Assembly: GCA_012295275.1 (NCBI GenBank)
Contig: CM022672.1
Span: forward strand, 25,240,930-25,302,929
Origin: Chrysomallon squamiferum
Taxonomy: Eukaryota > Mollusca > Gastropoda > Neomphalida > Peltospiridae
Direction of reading: 5' to 3'
Length of the DNA: 62,000 nt
The position numbers and the translations under genes were made by a program. Shown here in pieces: positions 1 through 10,870 of this stretch. Numbering within the stretch: the stretch's first letter is position 1; the number at the start of each line of letters is the position of its first letter. The notes beneath the pieces were generated by a model. It was not told the DNA's origin. It was given only the letters and a program-made list of their open reading frames with translations, and did not search any database.

Positions 1-565
1 AAACAAAGAATAAAAGTAATCATCCAGAGGAATCAGTTCTGAATTAAATCGACTGGTAATTGAAAAACACGAACAAACGCGTTTGTCATTTAAATACTTT
101 TTATATTTTTTTATAATGAAAAAATGTTTTAATTTCTCGTTCACAAAATAAAAAAAGAATTCTATTATCAGAGCCAGCAGCTGTATTTGTCATACGAGCA
201 GCGGTTGGTCTCTGTGAAAAATTTATGGCGTACGTTACTGGGCGAATAAAACAACGAATTAAAACAAGCAGAAGAAAAACAATGCGAGAACAGTTTACAT
301 AGATATTCTACAAACAAGTTTTTTTTTTATTTTTTTTTTTTTTTTGTCTCTACATAAATTAATAATTTGAAAATCAAAAACAGATGCAGATTTGTTTAAA
401 CTGTTTTCAATATTACACAACTCTGAGGTATTTTCAGAGATTCAAGATCAACTGAACGCTGAATTAAACGATTTTGTAATTACATGTACGTATAAAATAT
501 ACATATGTATGTACAATAATAAGCCATTTTAATGTGTTATGGGCGGATCGAAAAAATATATATAG

Positions 566-627
566 GTATGTATGTATGTGTGTGTGCGTGTGTGTGCGTG
601 TATGCTTGTATGTGTGTGTGTGTGTGT
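566..627. repeat. TG/TATG microsatellite
   Basis: Imperfect TATG units pass into TG units with CG interruptions. The short open frame on the minus strand (His/Thr-rich) is an artefact of the repeat. Confidence 0.9.
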
Positions 628-1364
628 TGCATGTGTATTTTTTTAACACACTCATTTAATGTTCTATAGTTTGTTCATTAGAAATTTTTGTTTTGTTTTG
701 ACAAAACTGTTATAAATATTGAATGATGACTCTCGATTGTTCTCTCTTGTGTGTGGTTACTTGAAAAGTTATTGATTTGCATCGATTTTTCTTTTCTTTA
801 TTGTCTGCGTTTTCTTTCGTATTACAGTTCTTAACAATAAAAAGGCTCATGATTTTTTATTTTGTACAAAAACAGCAGATTACTATAAAAAATAAGAATA
901 ATTTACAAACATTCGTACGCAGCGTACCTATACAATAGATTTTATACAATATCATAAAATACAATTCTGCTGCTAGTAGATTTTATCAGACGCCGGTGTA
1001 ATACAGGATTAAATATCTCCTATAATACACAGACACAGAGAGAGGAAAGGATTTTTAGCAGTATTTTAGATATTAATATTTATTTCTTAATCAAAATTAA
1101 TAAATATTAATTAATGCTCTGGTCAACATAAAATAAATATTAAACAAAAGGGACCGTAATTGAAATTCAGTCATTTAGAAATAAATTAATATCAAATATT
1201 GGAATGAAAGGAACTGGTAATTTAATATAATTTAACACGAAATATAATCCCTAGATAAATTTGGTTTCTTGATAAATGTCCAATGCACCACCATCTGCTT
1301 CGCAAAAGATTTGAGTAACCGAAAAACAGCATATATTAGATTCTCCTTTACTTCTATGATTGAA

Positions 1365-1404
<40 letters not shown>

Positions 1405-1784
1405 TCCATGGCATTACAAACTCTATTATCTACGTAGCATTACAAGATTTTATATATCCATGGCAATACAAGATACATTTTTATCTTCTATTACCGTTGG
1501 ACATTTTTTTTATCTCTTCGTAATTAAACACAGCAATTCAGTACATCCATATGACGGGTAGAAAACAAAATATTGATGTAATAAATACCACAAATGTACA
1601 GTAACTATATATTATTTTTAAATAATTATTTAAAAAAAAATTATTATTATTATTCTTATCTTGGGAGTAGACTACGAATTAATATACTAACTCTTGTTGC
1701 AATCTATAGCTAACAAAACTACAGCAGTGAAAAAAAAAAAAAAAACAACGGAATGTTTTAACTATTAACATGGAATAGGTGACT

Positions 1785-1786
<2 letters not shown>

Positions 1787-1831
<45 letters not shown>

Positions 1832-1845
1832 TATTATTATTATTA
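1787..1845. repeat. (AAT)n followed by (ATT)n
   Basis: About 14 AAT units run directly into about five ATT units, so the junction is self-complementary and could form a hairpin or cruciform. Long Ile/Leu-rich frames across it are artefacts. Confidence 0.9.
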
Positions 1846-1916
1846 TCAGTAACAATGATAAATAAATAATAAAAATAAATAACAAACATTAATCTTGTCG
1901 ATTTAAAAAAATGTAT

Positions 1917-1997
1917 TACTTATTTATTTATTATTTATTTATTTATTTTTATTTTTATTTTTATTTTTATTTTTATTTTTATTTTTATTTTTTTTTA

Positions 1998-2034
<37 letters not shown>

Positions 2035-2035
2035 T
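1917..2035. repeat. TTTA/TTTTA array followed by (ATT)n
   Basis: Units of TTTA and TTTTTA repeat from about 1917, then an ATT array runs from about 1998 to 2033. Confidence 0.85.
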
Positions 2036-2457
2036 TTATATTTCAGTAAATAATTATTAAATACTATATTTAAAGTTAATATTAACATAGCTATTTAATT
2101 TTTTTTGGACTTAAAGAACATTTTCCCCCATCTGTTTATAACATTTCCACCAATATATTTTTTTCTTTTATCGTATTATTTTTCGTCTTGGCAGATTTAC
2201 GACGCAACTCCTTGGATATTTACACCACGAACTTTTAACGAACCAAACAGAAAATAACTTCAAAACATTTAATGAACTCTGTGATGATGCTATAATGGGA
2301 TGTCACTGACCTATTTACATTCCTAACAAAATATGGACGGCCTATATTTTGAAATATCCCCGACAAGGATACTTTGACTTTGGTGCACAAAAACGCTATC
2401 AAAAAAGTGCTGTTTAATAACTAAATGACTTTATAAAATCTGGCAGGAAACTCTGAA

Positions 2458-2727
2458 GAAACAGAAAGCCGAGTCTTAAGATAGGGAAATCAAGTTCCAG
2501 CAGTTTGTTGATGGAAGCTTTCTAAAAATGACCCACGACGACAAGCACGTCACACACGAATGAATTTGCGAATAAACGAACCGGAAAGAGAAAATTTGAC
2601 AGAAAGCTTAGAGATCGAGTCTACGACAAGAAATTAAGCCTGAACAGTTCGTTGATGGAAGCATTCTAAAAATGACTCGGGATGACAAGCAGTGTCACAC
2701 ACGAACGGATTCGTATCTAACGAACCG
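2458..2727. repeat. Diverged direct duplication, period about 144 bp
   Basis: Two copies lie at about 2458-2582 and 2600-2727. Both contain the core GTTGATGGAAGC, then TTCTAAAAATGAC, then a CACACGAA block ending in AACGAACC. Several substitutions and small indels separate them. No frame stays open through both copies, so this looks like an old non-coding duplication or a fragment of a dispersed repeat. Confidence 0.75.
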
Positions 2728-2964
2728 AGACGGCTGTCGCAGTACGGCTACGCCTGCAGGCGAATAAATCAGACTTAGTGTCTTAACAAAGCTCTCGTTT
2801 ATAACTGACAGTCGTGTTTTGAAATATAAACACGCTACACGGGTGTTATAGGCTCGTTTTGCAAGGTAGCCTGTGACGTCTGCTTGTTTGACAGAATAGT
2901 GATGGACAAGTTAAAACAAAGCACTTTCTTTTTTTTTTGACGTGTTTGTGCACGTTTTTGTTAA

Positions 2965-3113
2965 GGTGTCATGCCAGTAATATTGCCGATAGCAAAAGAA
3001 GTCGTGATGGTGGTTGTAAATAAATTAGTAAAATTTCGATTTTCGTCTAGCTAGTGTTGACGGTGTCATGCCAATAAAACTGCCGATAGCAAAAGAATCA
3101 GTGATGCTTGTTG
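2965..3113. repeat. Diverged direct duplication, period 97 bp
   Basis: Copies at 2965-3018 and 3062-3113 share GGTGTCATGCCA, then TGCCGATAGCAAAAGAA, then GTGATG. They are roughly 80 percent alike by eye. No coding potential was seen. Confidence 0.75.
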
Positions 3114-3589
3114 TATTAACAGCCAATGCATTCAGTATTAAAATTCTTTAGCGAAAATGTTAAAAATAAATGTTAAAGCCTTTTTATAGTGTAATAAAAT
3201 ATATAGGTCAGGATGCAAATACGAATAACCTTAAGGAAATCGATGAACTTTTTTCTTTTCTTCTTATCTTGTTTTATGAGGTAATTCTGTTCTCATGAAG
3301 TTGTTTTTCCTACATATTAATTACAATTTCTATATAGAATTACAAAAAAAAAAAAATATATATATATATAATATTACTATCAGACAATATTATTTATTAT
3401 TTATACACAGGACCCAGAGAAGAGAGATAGAGAAGGAAAACAAATATATAATTAACATTAGTAAAAAAATAATCCATATTGAAAAAAAACACCATGTATA
3501 ATGAAAGTTATAATGGTCCGTCTCTGATATCAGTCTTTTTTCTTTTCAAAGAAAGAAAGAAAAAGATTATAAAAAGATTGTAACTTCTG

Positions 3590-3880
3590 TACAGTCACCC
3601 TGTAGACGTCTGCCATTCTAAACCTCGTCACCCGGCACAGAGCAGACGTCTTTTTGTCTCTCACATCACCAGAAACGTCACAGCTGTTTGAAAGATCAGC
3701 TGACAGCCACGACAACTGCGCGTGTCGTTTCCTCTTCCTTGACGATAAAAACGTCGACAACGCAGACGTGTCCGAACTAATGTGAAGAAAACTGACCACG
3801 AGCTGCAGTGACCGAACATGACTCTCACCAGTCCGAGCGGTTTGAAGAAGACGTACAACACATGAAGATTGTTCACTGAC
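3590..3880. other. GC-richer island of unknown nature
   Basis: Base composition and CpG frequency are clearly higher than in the flanks. Minus-strand frames of about 70-90 codons exist, but they match no domain I know and lack convincing ATG starts. It could be part of the 3' UTR of the LRR-Ig gene, an unrecognised exon, or a regulatory element. Confidence 0.35.
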
Positions 3881-4531
3881 TAGTTAATGAAGAATTTATC
3901 ATAGCGTGCTAGTTCAGAATCCCACTCATGAATTACTCCGTGCTTATAATGAATAATAAAACAAAAAATAATAATAATAATAAAATAAGTTACATCGCAG
4001 ACTATCATGATGTGACAGTCTGAATAATTCTTAAGACGAGTCGTATTACAACAGTGCACATTTTGATAAGCACTTTGCCATTTTGTTTAACCTATAATTA
4101 CAAAAATGTTAACCTCCACTATGTTTCTGAATTATTTATTTTTATTCTTTTTTTTTTCAGCAAATATAAATATTTACAATTTCATAACATTAATAACAAA
4201 ATAAATAGGACATTTTATACAAAAGTCTGAGATTGTTTTGTCATGGATTTGGCTTGTTTGTTTTTGATTTGTAATTTTTTTTTTTTTTAAATAAACCCAT
4301 TGTATTTTACCTCCTGCAACATTTACGTCGACATTTACGTCGCCTGTGTACTTATTCACATTGAATATGTCACCAGTGGAAACGAATTCACTCAACACAA
4401 GTAAAATATTTACTTTCCTTTTAGACCACTCAGTAACAAATACAAATCCAGCCTGTTTGTCTCCTCAGTGGTTCGTTCGGCTATCCTATACCCGATGTTT
4501 CAATACCTAGACCTCTACATTCGTATTAGAA

Positions 4532-4537
4532 TTTATT
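4532..4537 (-). promoter_or_regulatory. Candidate polyadenylation signal of the LRR-Ig gene
   Basis: AATAAA reads on the minus strand about 290 nt after the stop codon. The hexamer is common in AT-rich DNA, so support is weak. Confidence 0.3.
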
Positions 4538-4823
4538 ACTGATTTCTGCCTCCAACTAAATAGGTACCTTTTATCCACTGTTGTATTGTCATTGATTCTC
4601 TTTGCTGGACGCTTATCGGCAGAGAGTCGAGATGAAATCCTAATATCTTCACTCACGGTTCTCTTCGTATTTAGAATTTTGCTGGTGGTAATCAAACTGC
4701 TCTTGTTCGCGGTTAGTCAGCCAGCAGCCATAATCAGGCCAAACTAAACGGTGATAGACGAACGTGATATACATTTTTATATGTCAAAGATCAAATCTTT
4801 GTTCTGCGAGAACAAGCCAAACC

Positions 4824-6307
4824 TCAGCTGTGACAGTCATTAGAGTGATTAATCATTTTAACGCAGTTCTCGTCGGCCTCTGCCATTATGTACAAGTTAT
4901 TTCGTTTTTTGTCTTTCTGGAAGTCAATCTGTTCGTTTCTTAACCTCTCGCGCCTCCTGTAGTAAAAATGGAAAACCACCACGCAGACCAATAAAGTCAA
5001 AAGGAATGTACCGACCACTGCGCCAACAATGTCCACTATCGTAAAGTCACTTTGCGAGCTCTGGCCCGACATGACACCCATTTTCATCTCCGGTTGATTT
5101 ACTTTCCACCCGTACGAATCGCGAGTACCGATGACATCGTGGCTTCGAATGACCGGGGCGCTTCCGGAAGACGTCTGCACCACATTCTCCGTCGTCTGCC
5201 GCACCTGAGGTGGCCAGACGACATTTAAAGAAAACGTCACATTTCCAGCTGGATTGCTAGCAACACATTTATACTTGGCACTGTTGTCGTAGTTGTGTGT
5301 GCTGGTGATATACATGATGCCCTCGTTGTCTCTCGCCTCTTCGTTCTGAGGTGCGTAAAACGTCTCTGTCGTGCCATCAGGACGCACCCAGTAAAGCGTT
5401 GGGGTGGGGTCACCACTAGCGCTACAGTTCAACTTACTCCATTCAATGTCGAAAACAACGTCCACATTTTTGAATGTTGGCAACTCACACCTGAAATCAT
5501 CTTCGACTAAATCATTAAACAACTTATTTCTTGTGTGTATCGGGCTAGCGCATGACGGGGGATCTCCCCCAGAAAATACTGACGGATGACTTATGAAGAA
5601 ATTATAAAACCATTTTATCTCACAGTTACAATGAAAAGGGTTTTTCCCAGTCGCAAATGGCTGAGTGATTTAAATTTACTCAACCATTTCGATGAAAACG
5701 TTTCAAATTTGTTGTCATCTAACCATAAGGCTCTGAGCGACCCGTTCAGCGGTAACATCACTTCCAGAGACAGTTTAATAAGGCGACATTTGTGCATGTA
5801 AAGGCCCATAGTCGTAAGTCCAGAAAAAGCATTGGCGGATAACTGGAGGGAAGAATCTTTCCCCGCGATTTCTGTCTTTGGGTTGTTGTCAAGGAACAGA
5901 TGATCCAAGGATAAGCCACGAAATGTAAAATCGGCGATGAACTGAATTTCGTTGTCACTAAGATCCAGCCATTTCAGTTTTGTCAGATCTGAAAACGTAT
6001 CTAGGGTTATAGTTTCGATTCCGCAGTTGCTCATATACAGGTGTTCAAGGCTCTCGAGATTTGACAGATTTCTTCTGGAAAGCACCGGGTTTTGGAATTT
6101 ATTTTCATTCATGTTCAACTGCATCGTGTTGAAAGGAATACCGGCTGGGATTGCTGGAAGATCTTTACGCGAACAGTATACATTTTTACTGTGCTGGGGG
6201 CAGGAGCAGGCCCGTGGACACGCCCCACTTAGATCGAGGTAGCTCAGGCCTATGATTAATATAAGTAAAGCACCCTCCGCCCACCTCACAGAACAAACAC
6301 ATTTCAT
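4824..6307 (-). CDS. LRR and Ig domain transmembrane protein (frame broken by 1 nt)
   Basis: This is a single-pass cell-surface protein of the LRR-Ig class (Kekkon, AMIGO, LRFN or LRIT style). Such proteins act in adhesion or receptor modulation in the plasma membrane. From the ATG at 6307 come a signal peptide (hydrophobic LLILIIGLSYLDL), an LRRNT (CPRACSCPQ..), about five or six LRRs (LEHLYMSNCGIETI, LKWLDLSDNEIQFI), and an LRRCT (PFHCNCEIKWF). An Ig domain follows, with Cys in KLNCSASG and YKCVASNPAG and the WVRPDG tryptophan. The helix VGAVVGTFLLTLLVCVVVF is followed by RRRER and a tail of about 45 residues. N-glycosylation sequons are present. The frame shifts by one base at the A5 run (plus strand 5641-5645), between the last LRR and LRRCT. 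With that base restored, about 493 residues are encoded without introns. In-frame codons upstream of 6307 lack an ATG. The exact orthologue is unclear. Confidence 0.88.
5641..5645 (-). other. Frameshift site in the LRR-Ig gene
   Basis: On the minus strand a five-A run sits between GGG and CCC. Upstream the LRR frame reads to RLGK. Downstream the LRRCT frame (NPFHCNC) begins in another phase. One extra A would give the usual LRRCT junction (GKNPFHC). A homopolymer sequencing error is the simplest explanation; a real inactivating indel is the alternative. Confidence 0.8.
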
Positions 6308-6950
6308 TTCGAAACCGCGCACAAATTTACTTCATCCTGTGAAATAACACATCGCGTATAAAAACAATCCAGTGAGTGTCACACATACATCCGAAGCGGC
6401 CTCCATTCGGAACACCACTTGTTTTCATTCAGTACACTACATCTCTCCCGCTACAGAAATAAATCCACGTCTGCCCTGTCGAGCAGCGCACACAAAACTG
6501 ACAGCAAAAGCGATACGCCAGTCTACTCGTTGTAGCGCCCTCTCTCGCGAGTTGATAACAGCACCCGTCACTCGCCACTGCTGACAGCTTTAAAAAGACT
6601 ATTTCGTGCCGTGACGTCACATCTCTTCCTCAAATCAATTCCATTGGTTTCCTTTTGTCACCTGTTTCAGGAGAGAAAAAAAAAAAAAAAAAAAAGAAAA
6701 AGAGTACAATATGAAAAAGATTCGAGTGGTATTGCGAAAGGAAATATGGACACGCTGATATGGTAAAAATATACACACAAAGACGGCCTCTGCTTGACGT
6801 GATCGATAACTGACTCACAGAGTAGCTTGCATTTAGCAAACATTCTGCGTTGACATGTGTATCCAGCGCCATAATGTGTCCGCGAATGAACCACAGCAAA
6901 ATAAATATACGCAATTTGAACAGTGCAAATATATACCTTTAAATGGCGCC
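6308..6950 (-). promoter_or_regulatory. Presumed promoter and 5' UTR region of the LRR-Ig gene
   Basis: The roughly 300 bp upstream of the ATG are GC- and CpG-richer than the flanks. They include the CRE palindrome at 6612-6619 and, further up, an A run near 6675. No TATA box could be placed convincingly on the minus strand. No coding exon was recognised here. Confidence 0.4.
6612..6619. promoter_or_regulatory. CRE palindrome TGACGTCA
   Basis: A perfect TGACGTCA lies inside the longer palindrome GTGACGTCAC, about 305 bp upstream of the LRR-Ig start codon. This is the consensus for CREB/ATF bZIP factors. A role in that gene is inferred from position only. Confidence 0.5.
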
Positions 6951-7224
6951 AGGTAATGGATGGTGCTTTGTCGAAATATTAGGACTTTCCTTTGTTAGCG
7001 ACAAGTGCATTTAGAATTCACAACACGTTTTCAGTCTACTGCCATAATGATATGATTCGATCTGTAAATCAAGGTAAATAGAAGTTAATGCAGAATAATT
7101 ACAGTATTCTGAAAACACGCGAATTTGGATTTAATTTTAAATTTAAATGTTCATTTAATTACAAGTAGACCTATTCGTTTTAGAATGTTCTCTTTATGGT
7201 GTTTTATTTTAGTATAGCTTCTTT

Positions 7225-7273
<49 letters not shown>

Positions 7274-7320
7274 GCTTCTGCTACCTCTACTACTACTGCT
7301 GCTGCTACTATTACTACAGT
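7225..7320. repeat. (ACT)n microsatellite
   Basis: About 15 ACT units pass into degenerate TCTGCT/ACTGCT triplets. Ser-, Val- or Ala-rich minus-strand frames across it are artefacts. Confidence 0.9.
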
Positions 7321-7870
7321 AGCTAATAATAATAAATAACACTTTACATTACATTTGTTGTTCACAGCATTACTCGGAAAATAATCATTTTTATTAATTA
7401 TTAAATACATATCGCTTTACAATTAACAAAGGAATTCCTTTTTTCCCACTTTATAGTATTATGTGTAATCATACAACTGTGGACAGAAAAATCAGTCTGG
7501 GATCATTTCCTTTGTTCCATTGTGTAACAGTGTTTATTTATGTATTGTGTATACTGAAATATTAATTTTAGCTGATTAACTACCTGTCATTTGATCTGAC
7601 ATTGACAAACAAAAACAAAACAATAACAAAAAAAGAGAAAAAGACAACAACATATACAGATCCTACATCCTACACCCGCACTCACCCACACCCACACAAA
7701 CACACCCACACGAAAGAAAAAAAAAAAAGAAACAACTATAAACATATCCAACATATACAGAGACAGACACACACACAAACACACATCACACACACATACA
7801 ATTATATGCCTTATCAACAGAAACGTAGAAGCACTTTCATTAAAATCATATTCCAATAAATCTAAATATA

Positions 7871-7990
7871 AAATTACTACTATTTTTTACAATATTGTAA
7901 ATGAACACACTTCAGATAGCGTTAGCTTAAATGAAGAGTTTTGGAGGACAATTGTATCATTACATTTCCTTTTTTCTTCTTACATTTACT
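7871..7990. repeat. Dispersed repeat, copy 1
   Basis: This segment aligns by eye with 49166-49262. Both contain ATTAC.AC.ATT, then AACACACTTCA.ATAGC, then TTAAATGAA.....TTT.GAGGACA. The copies are in the same orientation, diverged, and over 40 kb apart. No transposase or terminal repeat was seen. Confidence 0.6.
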
Positions 7991-8076
7991 CACTAAACTG
8001 TTAGCTTTTCTGGGATAAAATCATAACAACACACTAACGCGCCACGGTTTACTTTAAAGATTTAGGTGTATATCTA

Positions 8077-8103
8077 CCCCCCTCCCCACCCCACCCCACC
8101 CCC
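8077..8103 (-). other. G-quadruplex motif
   Basis: The plus strand carries C6-T-C4-A-C4-A-C4-A-C5. The minus strand therefore has five G runs of at least four separated by single bases, an ideal intramolecular G4. It lies about 1.8 kb upstream of the LRR-Ig gene. Confidence 0.85.
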
Positions 8104-8956
8104 TCCAACCACAACGTGCACCCCAAGGCAGTATTACAGAAAAGCAAACAAAACAGAGAAATAAAAAAGCTTAAGAAAGTCCGCGATTCAAAAGGCGCCT
8201 ATCTGCGACACACGATGACACTGGACTATTCTGAGCTGACACGCGGTAATTCATGGATTCACACGATTTGTGGAGACAGATCTCGACGATGTTACGGCCA
8301 TTATGCGAGAAATATTTTAATAAAGTTATGCCCAGGGTTCACACAGGTACACAGGTGAATTCTGAATGCAAGCAAATGGTTTGACGATTGTGTAAATGTC
8401 ATTCCAAGTATAATGCTTTTTAAAAAGAGCTTTTGTGACATATTGGGTGGCGTCATTTCGTTCCGCCGGGCTCCTCTCAACAACCTTTATGATATTAATA
8501 TAAACAAACACAAAGGTGGTTTAGATTTTTTTCGTTAACGTATCACCGAAGTCGTAAGTGCATTGTGTAAGAATCATGCGTCGTACAATACAGATACAGG
8601 TTAGAGGTATAAAAGATACACTTTTTAATTACACTGGTATGATATTGCTGTTAAGGACCTGGTGGCGTACATCTTTTCACAAATGTAATACAATTATGTT
8701 TCTACATTCTTCAACAGTTAGTCATCTTCCTTATTAGGACAAATCAAAAGATGTAAAAATATGTTTTAACCAAACACTAACAAAACAGTGAATGTGAAGT
8801 TTATTTTCAAGATGAACTGATCAAGATTTTCTATAACACTCTATAATTTTGTTAGTTTTCTCGGGTGAATGATTTTGTTCACTAAAATGAGACGTTGAAA
8901 TCAGATAATAAAATAAAATTAATTATGTTGTACTTGTTAACATATTCCTATTCAAA

Positions 8957-8958
8957 CA

Positions 8959-9008
<50 letters not shown>
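8957..9008. repeat. (CA)n microsatellite
   Basis: About 25 nearly perfect CA units, followed by a purine-rich GAGAAA/GAAAGAGAAAG stretch to about 9110. Confidence 0.95.
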
Positions 9009-9011
<3 letters not shown>

Positions 9012-9189
9012 AGAAATATAACAGAGAAAGATAATGAAGATAGGAAGAATGAAAGAGAAAGTGAAAAAAAAGGGGGGAAATTCAGAGAAGAAAAAAGATG
9101 AAAAGTTGAATTAAGCGAGGTAAACAGAAACAAAAACTACAAACTACATTTTATTTGATCTTCAGCCAAAGCAAAGAAAATGTTCATGG

Positions 9190-9480
9190 TCATTTGTGCA
9201 TGTTAACTTTATCTTGGTCTGGCACGGTCCTCCAACTTCCAAGCCAAACATTTGATCCTTGTCCAATTCTCCCCCTAACATGACATTTTGTTTGAGGTGC
9301 GACTTTGTTGAGAAATTCACAGTTTGTCGTGTTTTTGTATTTAAGCCGGTTGCCAGGCGACAAGTGTTGCTCTGACAACAGTGCCAGTGGAGTGACACGC
9401 GAACACACTTCCGGTGTGACGTCCACGTGTGACAAACCGGCGGAAAATGGCTTAAAGAAGCTTTTTGAAAATTACGTGTT
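9190..9480. other. GC-richer island of unknown nature
   Basis: Compositionally complex DNA with several CpGs and a CACGTG E-box near 9425. A minus-strand frame of 110 codons and a plus-strand frame of 65 codons overlap it, but neither resembles a known domain. It may be an unrecognised exon, a promoter or a remnant. Confidence 0.3.
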
Positions 9481-9694
9481 ACTAATTTTGACACAGAACT
9501 GAAATTTGATGGCGATGTTCAAACTAGGATTATGAAGACTTGGTTCATGATGCTTGTATTTTCCGTTCAAACATTTTAAGATCTAAGCTGTACAGAAAAA
9601 CTGTTGAACAATGCTCGAACGCGACACAGACATATACATCTACTACAATACATAAAAGCAAAAACACACAAACAAAAAAAGCAACGTGTTTTAG

Positions 9695-9695
<1 letters not shown>

Positions 9696-9751
<56 letters not shown>
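9696..9751. repeat. (AAT)n microsatellite
   Basis: About 18 AAT units. Poly-Asn, poly-Leu and poly-Ile frames across it are artefacts. Confidence 0.95.
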
Positions 9752-9752
<1 letters not shown>

Positions 9753-10077
9753 TTTTTTCGAGGAAAAGTATAAATTATAAAATTCGCCTCTCTCTCTCTC
9801 TCTCCCAAATGAGCACATGCATAAATATGTATTTGATGATACAAGTTTATGTACATAGAACATGCATAAATACACAAGATACACATAAATACACGAGAGT
9901 AGTAAAAGGACTCTCGTTTCTGACCATGACCTCATCCGTCATCTGCTTTCCCTGTTAGAAACGTCACATTTGACTGAGACAGTATTATTTCGTTAAAACT
10001 GAACTCTTCATAATCCGCGATCCACTTCGCCCTGGCACGCCAGGCCCGTGTGTTTACGCACACTGACATTCTGATTA

Positions 10078-10093
10078 ACGTGGTCGACCACGT
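10078..10093. promoter_or_regulatory. 16-bp perfect palindrome containing an E-box
   Basis: ACGTGGTCGACCACGT is its own reverse complement. The right arm continues into CCACGTGG, which contains CACGTG (bHLH or bHLH-PAS E-box). A second small inverted repeat, CCTGGCACGCCAGG, lies about 45 bp to the left. The surrounding 9.9-10.2 kb is GC-richer than its flanks. No gene start could be tied to it. Confidence 0.45.
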
Positions 10094-10722
10094 GGTGTTG
10101 TTTCATTGTGTGTAGGTGATAGATTGAATCATTAATCAACTTATAACGACCGCGTTTGACACCAAAAGTTATCAGTAATGGTGGCCCTGACTGATCAAAT
10201 TAGATTCAAATTTGCTATTGTTGTCTCTTTAGTGAACCAACATTTTTATTTTGGAGAAAGTTTATTTTCGGTCAAGTTAAAAGTTTATTTAATTTGTATG
10301 TGTGTGTGTGTGTATGCATAATATATACATAAATGAAGAAAATACATACGAACAATATAAAATAAGTGAATAGTTATGTTAATAAAAGATAGTAATCATG
10401 AATTTAAAAAATTTAATAAAAAAAATAAATAAATAAATGATAAAACACATTGATAAGTAAAATAAATGAAAAGATATTTAAGTTAGGAGAAATAATATTT
10501 CAGCGACAAACTAAAGAAAGAGTAGTAGCCCAAAGCAATGTATTCCATTAACTTTACGGCTCTGAAACTAGTGAACATTATACAAATCCTTTTGATTTAT
10601 TTATCTCTCAACTAAATCAGCAGTAATGATAATGATGATAATAACAGCGATCAACGTTTAACAATTTGTCGCATAAGTCATAAGGAAGGTTTTTCGGACA
10701 GTAACAAAAACAACATTAAACG

Positions 10723-10723
10723 C

Positions 10724-10775
<52 letters not shown>

Positions 10776-10870
10776 TAATAATAATAATAATAATAATAGT
10801 AGTAGTAGTAGAAGTTGTAATAGTAGTAGTAGTAGTAGTAACTGTAATAGTAGTACTAGTAGTAGTAGTA
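10723..10870. repeat. (AAT)n then (AGT)n microsatellite
   Basis: About 25 AAT units with one interruption pass into AGT units with interruptions. Confidence 0.95.

Larger units (their letters stand above)
1..2150. other. AT-rich non-coding stretch
   Basis: No protein family, splice-site-bounded exon or RNA gene could be recognised on either strand. The open frames are short and are produced by homopolymers and microsatellites (TG-rich at 566-627, a T run at 1369-1399, AAT/ATT around 1787-1845, TTTTA/ATT at 1917-2035). Confidence 0.6.

Noticed and set aside
3530-3876. Minus-strand frames of 71-89 codons
   Set aside because: No convincing ATG context, no domain and mutually overlapping frames. 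They reflect higher GC content rather than a supported gene.
7229-7275. Ser-, Val- and Ala-rich frames over the ACT array
   Set aside because: All frames of a trinucleotide repeat stay open. No conserved flanks.
9162-9494. 110-codon minus-strand frame with several Cys and His
   Set aside because: No domain spacing that fits a known zinc finger or other fold. Kept only as an unexplained GC-richer island.
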